Assembly (NCBI GenBank): GCA_002340095.1
Contig: DDKS01000034.1
Location: 1 to 31,523, forward strand
Direction: 5' to 3'
Length of the DNA stretch: 31,523 bases
DNA from: Betaproteobacteria bacterium UBA2592
GTDB taxonomy: Bacteria > Pseudomonadota > Gammaproteobacteria > Burkholderiales > Rhodocyclaceae
Part shown: positions 8,401 to 16,700 of the stretch, one piece after another
Layout: each line of letters starts with the position of its first letter
Position numbering within the stretch: the stretch's first letter is position 1
The notes under the pieces: model-generated
The model's database searches: none
The model's input: the letters and a program-made list of their open reading frames with translations, nothing else
What the model was told of the DNA's origin: nothing
Translations under genes and position numbers: made by a program

Positions 8401-9375
8401 GAGGTAGCGGGCTTTGGCTTTGGCCTCGGCCTCGGGCGCAAAGACCAGTTCGCGGTCCTCGATGGTGGCGAGGAAGATGAAGCGATAGATGAGGCGCAGC
8501 AGTTGTTCGAAATAGGCTTGGGTGCTGAGTTCGCCGGTTTCGAGGCGGCGGCGCAGTTCCGTGTTCGCCGGGTGCGTGAGGAAGCCGGTGCCAAGGGCGC
8601 GCAGGGCTTCGGTGACGCCGATGCGCAGGCGGTCGCGGGCACGGATGCCGTCCTCCTGCGCAGTGTTGCGCCAGCGTTCCAGCGGGCAATTCGCCGGTTC
8701 GGTACCGACCTTGCCGAAACGGGAAGCATGAGCCAGCAGCCAGAGGGCGGTGAAATCCGGGTAGAGGCCCTCGTTAAAGATGGCTTCCAGGTCGGCCTCG
8801 ATGTAGGCCGGGCGGGTCAGGCTGGGGTTATCCCGCAGGATGCGCAGCTTGAGGCCGTTGCCGACGATGGCCCAGAGGGCGCCATCGCTGGCATTGAGGT
8901 ATTCCTGGGCGAGCAGGAATGGCGAGCGGCGGCGCACACCGTCACCGAAGCGGGCATCCGGTTTGTCGAGGAGCTGGTCGTGGGCAGCCAACACCACCGG
9001 CACCCGCCCTTCATTGGCGGCAAAACCGATGGGAAAGACGCGCTCCCCGAGCGTGACCTGTCCAACCGCCTTGAGGTCACCAAAGCAGAACACGTGGCGC
9101 AGCAGCGGTTCGAGCAATTCCTTTATGGTCAGCGCATGGGTATTCAGGTCAGTACGGGCGCGCTTGGCTGCAAAGTCCTGCCAGAGGGTCTGGGCAATCT
9201 TCCAGTAGCGACCAATTTCATCACGCAGCTTGAGGCCGCGAGGGATGTCGTAATCTGCTTCCGTTTGCTCGCTGGCGTCGAGATGGGCAACCTTGTTGAG
9301 AAAATCCGGTGCGAGCAGGCCGCCTTCAATGCTGAGGGCGGGAAAGGCGAGCTCGTTGGCGTTTTTTCTGGCCAT
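5443..9375 (-). CDS. DrmMI/Eco57I-like N6-adenine DNA methylase
   Basis: A 1310-aa DNA methyltransferase. SAM-binding motif I is CDPACGSGHFLL near residue 505, followed by GVDKNPMAVELARTALWLEAY. The catalytic NPPW motif (LLGNPPWERI) near 768 marks it as an N6-adenine enzyme. The C-terminal 350 residues (for example ARQKIGGTHLADF and KQLPVLPPDRY) resemble the target-recognition part of Eco57I, PglX and DrmMI enzymes. No intact PD-(D/E)XK motif is apparent in the N-terminal 450 residues, so it is likely a modification-only enzyme that marks host DNA as self. The size fits DISARM class 1 DrmMI. It starts 6 bp after the stop of the DUF4143 ATPase gene with only a weak AAGAAA site, suggesting coupled translation. 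Confidence 0.85.
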   Translation of the reverse strand: MARKNANELAFPALSIEGGLLAPDFLNKVAHLDASEQTEADYDIPRGLKLRDEIGRYWKIAQTLWQDFAAKRARTDLNTHALTIKELLEPLLRHVFCFGDLKAVGQVTLGERVFPIGFAANEGRVPVVLAAHDQLLDKPDARFGDGVRRRSPFLLAQEYLNASDGALWAIVGNGLKLRILRDNPSLTRPAYIEADLEAIFNEGLYPDFTALWLLAHASRFGKVGTEPANCPLERWRNTAQEDGIRARDRLRIGVTEALRALGTGFLTHPANTELRRRLETGELSTQAYFEQLLRLIYRFIFLATIEDRELVFAPEAEAKAKARYLAGYSLTRLRQLAARRRSYDRHADLWQALTITFTGLGKGQPALGLPALGGLFAASHCPDLDTAQLDNSSLLSALFSLCFFRDGAALSRVNYRDMDSEELGSVYESLLELVPNLTLTAGVRRFGFIGDEEEGSTKGNARKLTGSYYTPDSLVQELIKSALEPVIARTLAENPQEPVKALLALTVCDPACGSGHFLLAAARRIADEVALLRAPEGNPTQQDFRHALRDVVAHCIYGVDKNPMAVELARTALWLEAYTPERPLTFLDAHLRCGDALLGILDPTVLDAGIPDKAFHALSGDDKEVVKRLKKANRDALKAIERAKAPGGQFSLGLEAEQDADAFEHLPDDTLEAIETKRAAFAALQEKLAASRARLAADLFVAAFVLPKTAETEARVPTSQDLWLVQNGSAPRPGVADVARRAAEAAQAFHWWQAFPQVRAKGGFDVLLGNPPWERIKLQEEEFFATRSPLVAEAQHKAERGRRIGLLAEGMLLHTLYPEVEAAQGLAPPNGAEQALYADFLAARRNAEAASLFAHDAGRYPLTGVGDVNTYALFAETFAQLMAEAGRAGFIVPTGIATDDSTKAFFAGLTQAGRLASLYDIENREAVFPSVHRSYKFCLLTLGRTEAAEFVCFATQTHQLADPRRRFTLTPDEFRLINPNTLTCPVFRSERDAALTKKLYRAAPVLVQDGPPEVNPWGVQIRRVLDMAKAEVVGACLREPQTGFIPVYEAKMIHQFDHRWASYGADGSSGDVAVDRKKDPDFRVTPRYWVEAAEVEARLADKGWARGWLMGWRDITNATNERTVIASVMPRVGTDFTLRVNIGVTKTHIAKYACLLANLNAITLDFCARQKIGGTHLADFITKQLPVLPPDRYTEADLAFIVPRVLELTYTACDLKPWAADLGHDGPPFPWNPERRAQLRAELDAYYAHLYGLTRDELRYILDPADVMGEDYPSETFRVLKNNEMREFGEYRTRRLVLEAWDKLHDKGKS

Positions 9376-9381
9376 TTTCTT

Positions 9382-10830
9382 TTAGTTCCGGGTGCGCAGT
9401 AGGTTGCGCGCAATGGTGTAGCAATGCAGGGCGACTGGCATGAATTCGATAGCGATGCCGTCGAGTTCAGCTTGACCGGTGTAGGTACGAGTCGTTACCA
9501 GCGGCTGGCGGGCTAGCGGGTGTTTGACTGCGAGCTCGCGTAGCGCACGCAGCTCCTGCAACTGCCCAGGGATACGGTCAGACCATTTGATTTCAACGGC
9601 AAACCGGGGCTTCTGGGTCTGGGCATTGAGCGAGACGATGTCAATTTCCAGCGTTTGGCGCCCTGACTTCCAGCGGGCATAGTGCAACGACCGGCTCGTG
9701 TCGGTGTCGTGCAGCCACTGGCTCCAGACGGCCGTTTCGGCGAGGCTCCCCATGGCCTCGTCGTCGCTGGTGACGAATCCGAATAGTGCCGCTCGTACCG
9801 AGGGGTTGGTGAGATACACCTTGAAGGTACGCGCTCGCTGCATACGCAGGGCGTTTTCGTCGATACGGTGGACGCGACGTATGAGGTGGGCAGCCTCCAG
9901 GTATTCGAGATAGTCAGAGAGTTTCTGCTTGGGGATGTTGGCGTGCTTCGAGAGGTCCTCCAAGCCCAGTTCATCGCCCGTGTTGAAGGCCAGCACGTTG
10001 AAGAAGCGGTTCAGCTCCTGGGTATCCGAAATGCCGTAGAGACTGGGCAGGTCTTTGAGCAGTACCTTGTCGATGATGTCCTGGCGCAGGAAGCGGGCCG
10101 GATTGGCACGGACGACAGGATTCATGACCGCTTCGGGGAAACCACCGTAATTGAGGTAATTGAGAAACTCCCGGTTGAGGGCATCAATGTCCGTCGCCAG
10201 ATAGCGGCCGCTGCTCCCGGCATCGTCCAGTTCGTTGATGAGTTGGTGCTCGACGCCGGCAAAGTCGAGGTATTCGGCGAAAGTCAGCGGAGGCAACACA
10301 AATTCGCTGAAGCGGCCCGCGCCGGATTCACGGCTTTTCATACGCAGCGCGGCGGCTGCCGAACCGCTGGCCACGAAGCGCAGCTGCGGGTAGGTGTCGA
10401 CCAGGGACTTAAGATGAACTTCCCAGTCCTTCAGGTATTGGACCTCGTCAAAAATAACCCACAGCTGCTCGTTGGCAGCGTGCTGATGCATCTCGATGAA
10501 GGCTTGCACCAGGCTTTCCAGCGAGCGCCCGGAATACAACGGGGTATCCAGGGAGGCGAAGAGGATGCGTAGGCCGGGGACACCATTATCGAGCAGGCTC
10601 TGGATGAAATGCTTAAGCATGACGGTCTTGCCAACCCGGCGCGGCCCAATGAGCACGACCGCTCGACGGACTCGGGTTTCGCTAGCCAGTCGGCTGAAAT
10701 GCGGGAAATAGGCCCGACGGGGCCAACCGGCCTCCTCCGGGTCGATGCCGCTACCGGCACGCCACCAAGGATTGTCCAGACTCAGGCGGCGTCGGACTTC
10801 TTGCATGGGTATTTCGAGGCGAGAGGACAT
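9382..10830 (-). CDS. AAA ATPase with DUF4143-type C-terminal domain
   Basis: A 482-aa AAA_14 ATPase. Walker A is GPRRVGKT at residues 62-69, Walker B FDEVQ at 127-131, and a sensor region follows at RFVASGSAAAAL. The middle part (LEDLSKHANIPKQKLSDYLEYLEAAHLI) is a winged-helix-like segment. The C-terminal DUF4143 region includes E395-x-D397 and E413-x-K415 (LEIDIV, VEIKWSDR), a PD-(D/E)XK-like pattern. Proteins of this family are widespread and mostly of unknown function. This one is enclosed in the defence operon between the DrmD-like helicase and the methylase. A 106-bp AT-rich leader separates it from DrmD, so it may have its own promoter. A regulatory or nuclease-linked function is inferred. 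Confidence 0.82.
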   Translation of the reverse strand: MSSRLEIPMQEVRRRLSLDNPWWRAGSGIDPEEAGWPRRAYFPHFSRLASETRVRRAVVLIGPRRVGKTVMLKHFIQSLLDNGVPGLRILFASLDTPLYSGRSLESLVQAFIEMHQHAANEQLWVIFDEVQYLKDWEVHLKSLVDTYPQLRFVASGSAAAALRMKSRESGAGRFSEFVLPPLTFAEYLDFAGVEHQLINELDDAGSSGRYLATDIDALNREFLNYLNYGGFPEAVMNPVVRANPARFLRQDIIDKVLLKDLPSLYGISDTQELNRFFNVLAFNTGDELGLEDLSKHANIPKQKLSDYLEYLEAAHLIRRVHRIDENALRMQRARTFKVYLTNPSVRAALFGFVTSDDEAMGSLAETAVWSQWLHDTDTSRSLHYARWKSGRQTLEIDIVSLNAQTQKPRFAVEIKWSDRIPGQLQELRALRELAVKHPLARQPLVTTRTYTGQAELDGIAIEFMPVALHCYTIARNLLRTRN

Positions 10831-10839
10831 AGCTTTGTG

Positions 10840-10936
10840 TTCCGAATGCTAATGCGTCAATTTAAGCACAATATTTATTGCTTAATTAAACAAGCGCAGT
10901 AAAGCATATCTATATCAATGGGTTAGTATGTTTCGC
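10840..10936 (-). promoter_or_regulatory. AT-rich leader with nested palindromes
   Basis: This is the only sizeable non-coding gap inside the defence operon and is far more AT-rich than its surroundings. It contains a 16-bp near-palindrome at 10878-10893 (TTGCTTAATTAAACAA, one mismatched pair) and beside it CAATA-TT-TATTG at 10869-10880. These are the kind of sites a dimeric repressor could bind. No convincing -35/-10 pair with 17-bp spacing was found. A separate promoter for the DUF4143 ATPase and methylase genes is inferred. Confidence 0.35.
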
Positions 10937-13783
10937 CTAGCTTGGCAGGAGGACAAAAACACCCATGACGTCGACAGGCAGGCTAGGCGTAACGCGGTAT
11001 TCCCCCCGTCCCTGCGCCGCCTCTCTGACACGCCTATGGTCATCGAGGAGTAACTGCGCACGTTTACGCGCCAGGGCTTCCAGCGTCGCTTGTAGGGTAT
11101 CCAACTGGTCGAGGGCGCGCTGGATATGCTGGTCGCGCAGCGGTGGCGGCATGTTCCGGGCCGGTTCGGCAGCCATCAGGGCACAGGCAGCAGCGTCCTC
11201 CAACAGAGGCATTGTTTCATCGGCTGGCACACCAACGGTCAGTGTTTCTTCACACAGCAGCAAGCGCGATTGGCCGCGATGGGTCACTGTCAGCTGGTGT
11301 CGCAAACGCACCAGCAGGACGGTGGTTTTGACCTGGACCGCCTCGGTGAAGATGGCGCCGGCGCGGGCTACGGCATCTAGCGGTTCCCCATTGACGGCCG
11401 AATTCTCCAGCGCCGATTCAAGCAGGTAGTCGGCGAGCACCGAAACCAAGGGGTGGGTCCGATGAATGAATTGTGCCCCCGTCGCAACGGGCTGATGGAA
11501 ATCGATACGCAGCGTACCTACTAGCCCTTCGCCTTCGAGACGCTCACGCACGGCTGCCGGCAAACTGCCAGCGTGAAGTTTCCAGTGGTTGGCGCCTGCC
11601 TTGCTGGCGGCTTCCAGGGGAGCCCCAAGTTGCAAAGCTGCACGTTTGACAAAACGTTCGACATCTTCTTCGCCGCCCAACACAGCCAGCGTCTTCTGCC
11701 ATTCGGGCAGGACATCTTCGGGCTTGAGGCGGCGCTGAGCGAACAGCGTACGGTTCTTCGAGGCTTTGTCTCGTGCCGATTGCCAGGCGGAATCGATGGC
11801 GGCCTCGGGCTCACCAAAGTCCAGGCCCATCTGGGGCATTTTGCTGGCCGTGGTCCCTTTGCGCAGCAGTACGGCGCCAACCAGTGCCTGAGTGAGCTTA
11901 CCCTCGTCATCGGGCATGGGTACCAGCACACCGAGCTCCTTGCGGATACTCTCGGCCTTCTTCAGGATGACTTGCAGTACAGCGCCATCAACCGGGTTGT
12001 CCTGACCATACAGCATCGTGGTGCGCACCTCCCGGGCCTTCTGGCCGAAGCGGTCGACGCGGCCTTCCCGCTGTTCGTGGCGGGTCGGGTTCCAGGACAG
12101 GTCGTAATGAACGACAGCGGTAAAGAGATTCTGGAGGTTGATACCTTCAGACAGGCAGTCGGTGGCGACCAGGATGCGCCGCTCTGCTTCTCCCATCGCT
12201 TCTACCGCGGCTTCGCGCTCGGATGGGGCGAACTCGCCGGTCACAGGCGTCACCAGATGGTCGCGGAAGACCGTGCGCAGTTGGTCCGCCACATAATGGG
12301 CCGTTGCGATGTAGCGGCAGAACACGACTGGCTGGAAGCCGGCAGCGGTGAGTTCTTTCAGGTGCTCGATAAGTCGTTTGAGCTTGGGGTCCTTGGCTGC
12401 GCCGGTCAGACCCTCGGCACGGCCAATCAGGTCACTCAACCAATCGGTATCCTCGGTGCGGGCACCCGGTTCAATGTCCTGCGTGGAGAGATTGTCCTCC
12501 AGACCATCGAGAACCCGCTCCCTGCCTTGCTCCTCGGCTTCTTCCAGCGTCAGAGGTTCAACCTCTGTCACTCCCTCGGAGAGCGCCGTACCTGATAAGC
12601 GAGTCCGCAGGGCATTGATGGCTGCTGCTGGCGATGAGGAGATACAGCGCAGCAAGGCCAACGCAGCCCACCAGCTCATGCGCTGCTGAAGCAGTCCCTG
12701 GCCTTCGGCACGGACCACCAGGGTGCGGGCATATTCGAGTACGTCATCGAAGAGCCTGCCCCAGTCGCCGGTGAGCTTGTAAGTCACTTCGGTGGAAAAA
12801 CGCTCCGGAAAGACACTGCTGTCCTGCCATTCCTCGATGTCAGGGCGGCGGCGCTGGACGAAATGATTGGCGAGTTGCTCGCGCAAGGGGCGACGGCTGT
12901 CCGATGGAATGTCTTTCAATTCCTTGAACTCTGGTTTCAACAGCCCAAGGAGGTTGTAAAAAGCCTCCTCATCACCTGAGTGCGGTGTCGCAGTGAGCAA
13001 TATCAGGTGGCGCTCCGGGTTGTCGGCCAGTCCCTTGAGCAGGGTGTAACGCTGTTGCCTACCCTGGCCACTGTAGGTGCAGGTATGGGCCTCATCGACG
13101 ATGACACACTCCGGACAGGCACGCTGGAATTCATCCCGACGACGGTCGGACTTGATGTAGTCGAGACTGACGACCGTAAACGGGTAGGCTTCGAATATGG
13201 ATTGGTTGGCGGGTAGCCCGCGCTCCAGCCTGTTGGCTGTCGTATTGCGGACCACCACGGCGTTGATGTGGAAGCGCTGCTTCAGTTCGCGCTGCCACTG
13301 TTCGCATAGGTGCGGGGGGCACAACACCGCCAGGCGAGTGATTTCGCCCCGGTCCAACAATTCCCGAACGATGAGGGCTGCCTCGATGGTCTTACCGATA
13401 CCCACGTCGTCCGCAATCAGCAGGCGAACAACATCCTGCTTCAAGGCCATTAGCAGTGGCACGAGCTGGTAGGCGCGCGGCTCGACGGCAATGTTGCCGA
13501 AACTACGGAAGGGACCCGCGCCGGTGCGAAGTTTTAATTGAAGGGCATCGCGCAACAGTTGGCCGGCTGCAAAATTGGCTGCCTGCTGGACCGAAGGCTT
13601 AGGGAAGGTCGCAGGGCCCACGGGACCGGGTTCAATCGGCAGGTAGATGAGTGTCGAGTCATCCTCAGCTGCGCCAAGCGGTCGTAGATACAGGGTGTCG
13701 TCGGAAGATTGCGGCAGGACAATCCATTCGCGGCCACGGGCCGAGACCAGACTGCCGGGTTGAAACGAGATTTGCTGCGTCAT
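10937..13783 (-). CDS. DrmD-like SNF2 family helicase
   Basis: A 948-aa superfamily 2 translocase. The N-terminal segment (PGSLVSARGREWIVLPQS, then LYLRPLG) matches what I know of DISARM DrmD proteins. Helicase motifs in order: I at DDVGIGKT (125-132), II at DEAH (230-233), III at TATPHSG (264-270), then the second RecA-like domain with VVFCRYIATA near 490, ATDCLSEGINLQ near 540 and EQREGRVDRFGQ near 568. The C-terminal 350 residues are not recognised beyond the family. Its ATG overlaps the stop of the giant helicase gene (ATGA at 13780-13783), with AGGA upstream inside that gene. In DISARM class 1, DrmD works with the methylase DrmMI to restrict incoming phage DNA. Confidence 0.88.
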   Translation of the reverse strand: MTQQISFQPGSLVSARGREWIVLPQSSDDTLYLRPLGAAEDDSTLIYLPIEPGPVGPATFPKPSVQQAANFAAGQLLRDALQLKLRTGAGPFRSFGNIAVEPRAYQLVPLLMALKQDVVRLLIADDVGIGKTIEAALIVRELLDRGEITRLAVLCPPHLCEQWQRELKQRFHINAVVVRNTTANRLERGLPANQSIFEAYPFTVVSLDYIKSDRRRDEFQRACPECVIVDEAHTCTYSGQGRQQRYTLLKGLADNPERHLILLTATPHSGDEEAFYNLLGLLKPEFKELKDIPSDSRRPLREQLANHFVQRRRPDIEEWQDSSVFPERFSTEVTYKLTGDWGRLFDDVLEYARTLVVRAEGQGLLQQRMSWWAALALLRCISSSPAAAINALRTRLSGTALSEGVTEVEPLTLEEAEEQGRERVLDGLEDNLSTQDIEPGARTEDTDWLSDLIGRAEGLTGAAKDPKLKRLIEHLKELTAAGFQPVVFCRYIATAHYVADQLRTVFRDHLVTPVTGEFAPSEREAAVEAMGEAERRILVATDCLSEGINLQNLFTAVVHYDLSWNPTRHEQREGRVDRFGQKAREVRTTMLYGQDNPVDGAVLQVILKKAESIRKELGVLVPMPDDEGKLTQALVGAVLLRKGTTASKMPQMGLDFGEPEAAIDSAWQSARDKASKNRTLFAQRRLKPEDVLPEWQKTLAVLGGEEDVERFVKRAALQLGAPLEAASKAGANHWKLHAGSLPAAVRERLEGEGLVGTLRIDFHQPVATGAQFIHRTHPLVSVLADYLLESALENSAVNGEPLDAVARAGAIFTEAVQVKTTVLLVRLRHQLTVTHRGQSRLLLCEETLTVGVPADETMPLLEDAAACALMAAEPARNMPPPLRDQHIQRALDQLDTLQATLEALARKRAQLLLDDHRRVREAAQGRGEYRVTPSLPVDVMGVFVLLPS

Positions 13784-16700
13784 GCGTTATTTCCTGTGCT
13801 TTTCCCTGTACCGAACAAGTCGGCATGTGCCTTGAAGATACCCGCCCAGGCATCTTTTTCCTTGGGGAAGCGCACGACGTAATAGCCGGCGGCTTCTAGG
13901 CAAGCATTGATGGAGTGGTCTTTGCCTGCCTGAGCAGGCGCTTCATGGTGGGGGCCATCAATGAATATGGCAGCCTTCCAGTCGGCATAGTAAAAATCAG
14001 CGGTGGTCTGGCAGCGTTCAACCGTATGCTGTCCTGAATCAGGCGCGCGATAGCCGTTGGCCTGCACGTAGTCCAGCCAGGCTTGCTCCAGCGAACTGCC
14101 GGCAATCCTTTGAAGTTCGCCTTGCTGTTGCTCCGGTGTGCGGCCAAAGCTGCCCACCTCGCCGCGGGAACGCGTCAGCTGACAAAGGATATCCAGCGCC
14201 TTGCCTTCGTTGTCCGCATCCTGGCGGTCGATGTGAAGGTGGTCTGGCTGGTTGTAGTATGAGAGGAGGCATTTATAGCAGCCGGCTTCGCAAATAGGCT
14301 GACCATCCGGACCCAGGTCATCCGTTAGCTGGGACAGTTCCCAACGCCCATTCGCTGGCCGCTGGTAATGCATGATGGCCAGTGCTTCGGCCGCTACCTG
14401 AGCGAGCGCATCAGGTTCCGTCGCAATTCGCGTGAGCACACCTGCACCCCCCTCGGCGGACTCGTAGAACAGGATGGCACGACGTAGGTCTGCCTTGGGG
14501 AGTGGCTCGGCCATCAATTCGCTCTCTTCGAGCTGATATACCGCCTCAATGCCTCGCTTCAAGGCGTACTGCAAGGTAGCCATGGTCTTGATGTCCAGCT
14601 CTTCGAGCGGACGCACGATGAGCACGTTGCGCCGGTCCTCCACGTAGGGAACGATACGCTGCGGCGGAGTCTTGTCGGGAGGTGTTTCCGGGTCCGGCTC
14701 GCCAGCTTCTTCAGCACCACCCATCCAGTGTCCAGTCACCGGGTTAATCATGAAGCCGAGTAGGCTCTTTTCTTTCCGGCGCCGCCATCCCAGATTCATG
14801 CGCCAGACGGTCGCGGCCGAGCCATATTGCAGTTCCAGTACCGGGGTGTCGCCCGTTTTCAACAGTGTGCGCATTACCTGGAGCTTGCCCTCCTGCTCGC
14901 CGAACTGGAGGGTGGTTTGCATCTCATAGCCTTGACGCACCCGCTCTTCCTCATTGGCAGTGATGCGCTCCGCCCGCTTGGTGGAGACGTTCTCGATACG
15001 GTAGAGGTTTTGCACGGCCACGGCATCGGCCAGTGGTGCATTGCAGGAAACACAGCGGTCGGCATCCCGCTGGTTGCGGAAATGGCCGTAGCCGCAGAGC
15101 GGACAGATGCGTGCCACATCGGTCGTGAGTTTCGCACCGATGGAAACCTGGTCATCCGAACCGACGGAGAGCATGGCGCGCATCACGCGGTACTGGCTGC
15201 CTTCGTGGTAGATGAGGCTGTAGGGACCGAACTCGGACAGGGCCAAAAAGCGCGGACGTGAGAGGAAGTTCTCCCGGCCAATCTTGCCCTTGCGTGCGGG
15301 GATGTAGGCCATCAACGGCAGGCGCGGGAAATTGTAGCCGGGAAGGAAACCCTGGCTGGCCAAGTATCGATAGGTGTAGAAGTCCGAATTGGCCGAACCA
15401 GATTCCTGTAGCAACAGGGACTGCTGCCGGAAAGCCTCGTCGTGACGCTGTTTGGCATCGCGCCGGTCGCGTTCGCTGGCTGCCGGGTTGTTCATCACCT
15501 TCTGGTTGATTTCCATCTGGCGCTTGGTGGCGGCGAAGAGGTCACGCCAGCGGTCGAGCGCCTTGTCGAAGGAGGTAAAGGCTTGTCGGAAGACCTGTTC
15601 GGCAAAGTGCTCTGTATACCAAGGGGCTTTCTGCGGCGTCAGTTCTTCCGCCAACATCGACAGGATACGCAGCCCCCGGGCATGAGCGCGCTTCTGGGGC
15701 GCATCAGCATCCATCTGCTGCTTGTATTCGTCGGTGAGCGGTGCAGCCGGGTCGTTCATGTCGAGTAGGCCGCGCACGCTGTTGTCGAGCTTCTTTCCTG
15801 TTTCTGCCAGCCAGACCGCATGTAGATGGCTCTGGATGAGCTCGCGGTTGGCCAGGTCGAGGGTGGGCGGATTCACCTGGCCATGAACCATGCGTACCGG
15901 GTCCCGGAAGAAATACTGGTCGTGGGGCGATTGAGCAGCACAGTAGGTAATAACTAGCGCAGGCTGTCCGGCACGTCCGGCACGTCCGCTACGCTGGGCG
16001 TAGTTGGCCGGCGTCGGCGGGACGTTGCGCAGATAGACGGTATTCAGTGAAGAAATGTCGACCCCGAGTTCCATGGTCGGGGAGCAGAACAGTACCGGCA
16101 GCCACTCCAGGGGCTTGCCCTTGGCTGCGAGCCAGTCGGCTTTGTCTTTGGGGGTGAAGCGGAAGCGGGCCTCACGCTCCAAGCGGTCGTCCTGCTCCAC
16201 TTGGGCGGTATGTTCGCGGGCCTCGAAGTCATAGAGGCGATGGAGTGGATTGGCGAGCAGAGCGGCGATATTGCCGTACAGACCGCGGAAGAAAGCGTTG
16301 TCGTCAGCGCCTCGCTTGCTTTGCCCATCACCGACCGTCCAAAGCAGGCTGGAGCCGTTCAGCTGATACCCGGTCATGCCGAATTCGGTTTCCTCGGCCA
16401 CGACCAAGCCATAAGATTTGGCGGCCTTTAGCAACGCTCGGACGATTTCCTCGTAGTGCTCGTCCTTAATTTTGGCGGCATGTGGGTTTTCGCTGCCATC
16501 CGCTTCCCGCCAGGTGCTGCTCTTCTTGATCTCCTTGCCCAGCTTGGAGCGGGGGCTGCCCGAGACCAGGTACTCGACGTTGCGACGATCCTCATCGCGT
16601 GGCTTGCCCGTGATGATGAACCAGTTGGCGGAAATGGGGGTTTCGTCCTCGGTAAAGCCCCAGGGTTCGCGCAAGTTCGCATAGCTGGATGTTTTCAGGC

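Noticed and set aside
15965..15995. Short tandem-like GGCACGTCC repeats
   Set aside because: They lie in the conserved arginine-rich helicase motif (SGRAGRAG) of the giant helicase and reflect its codons.
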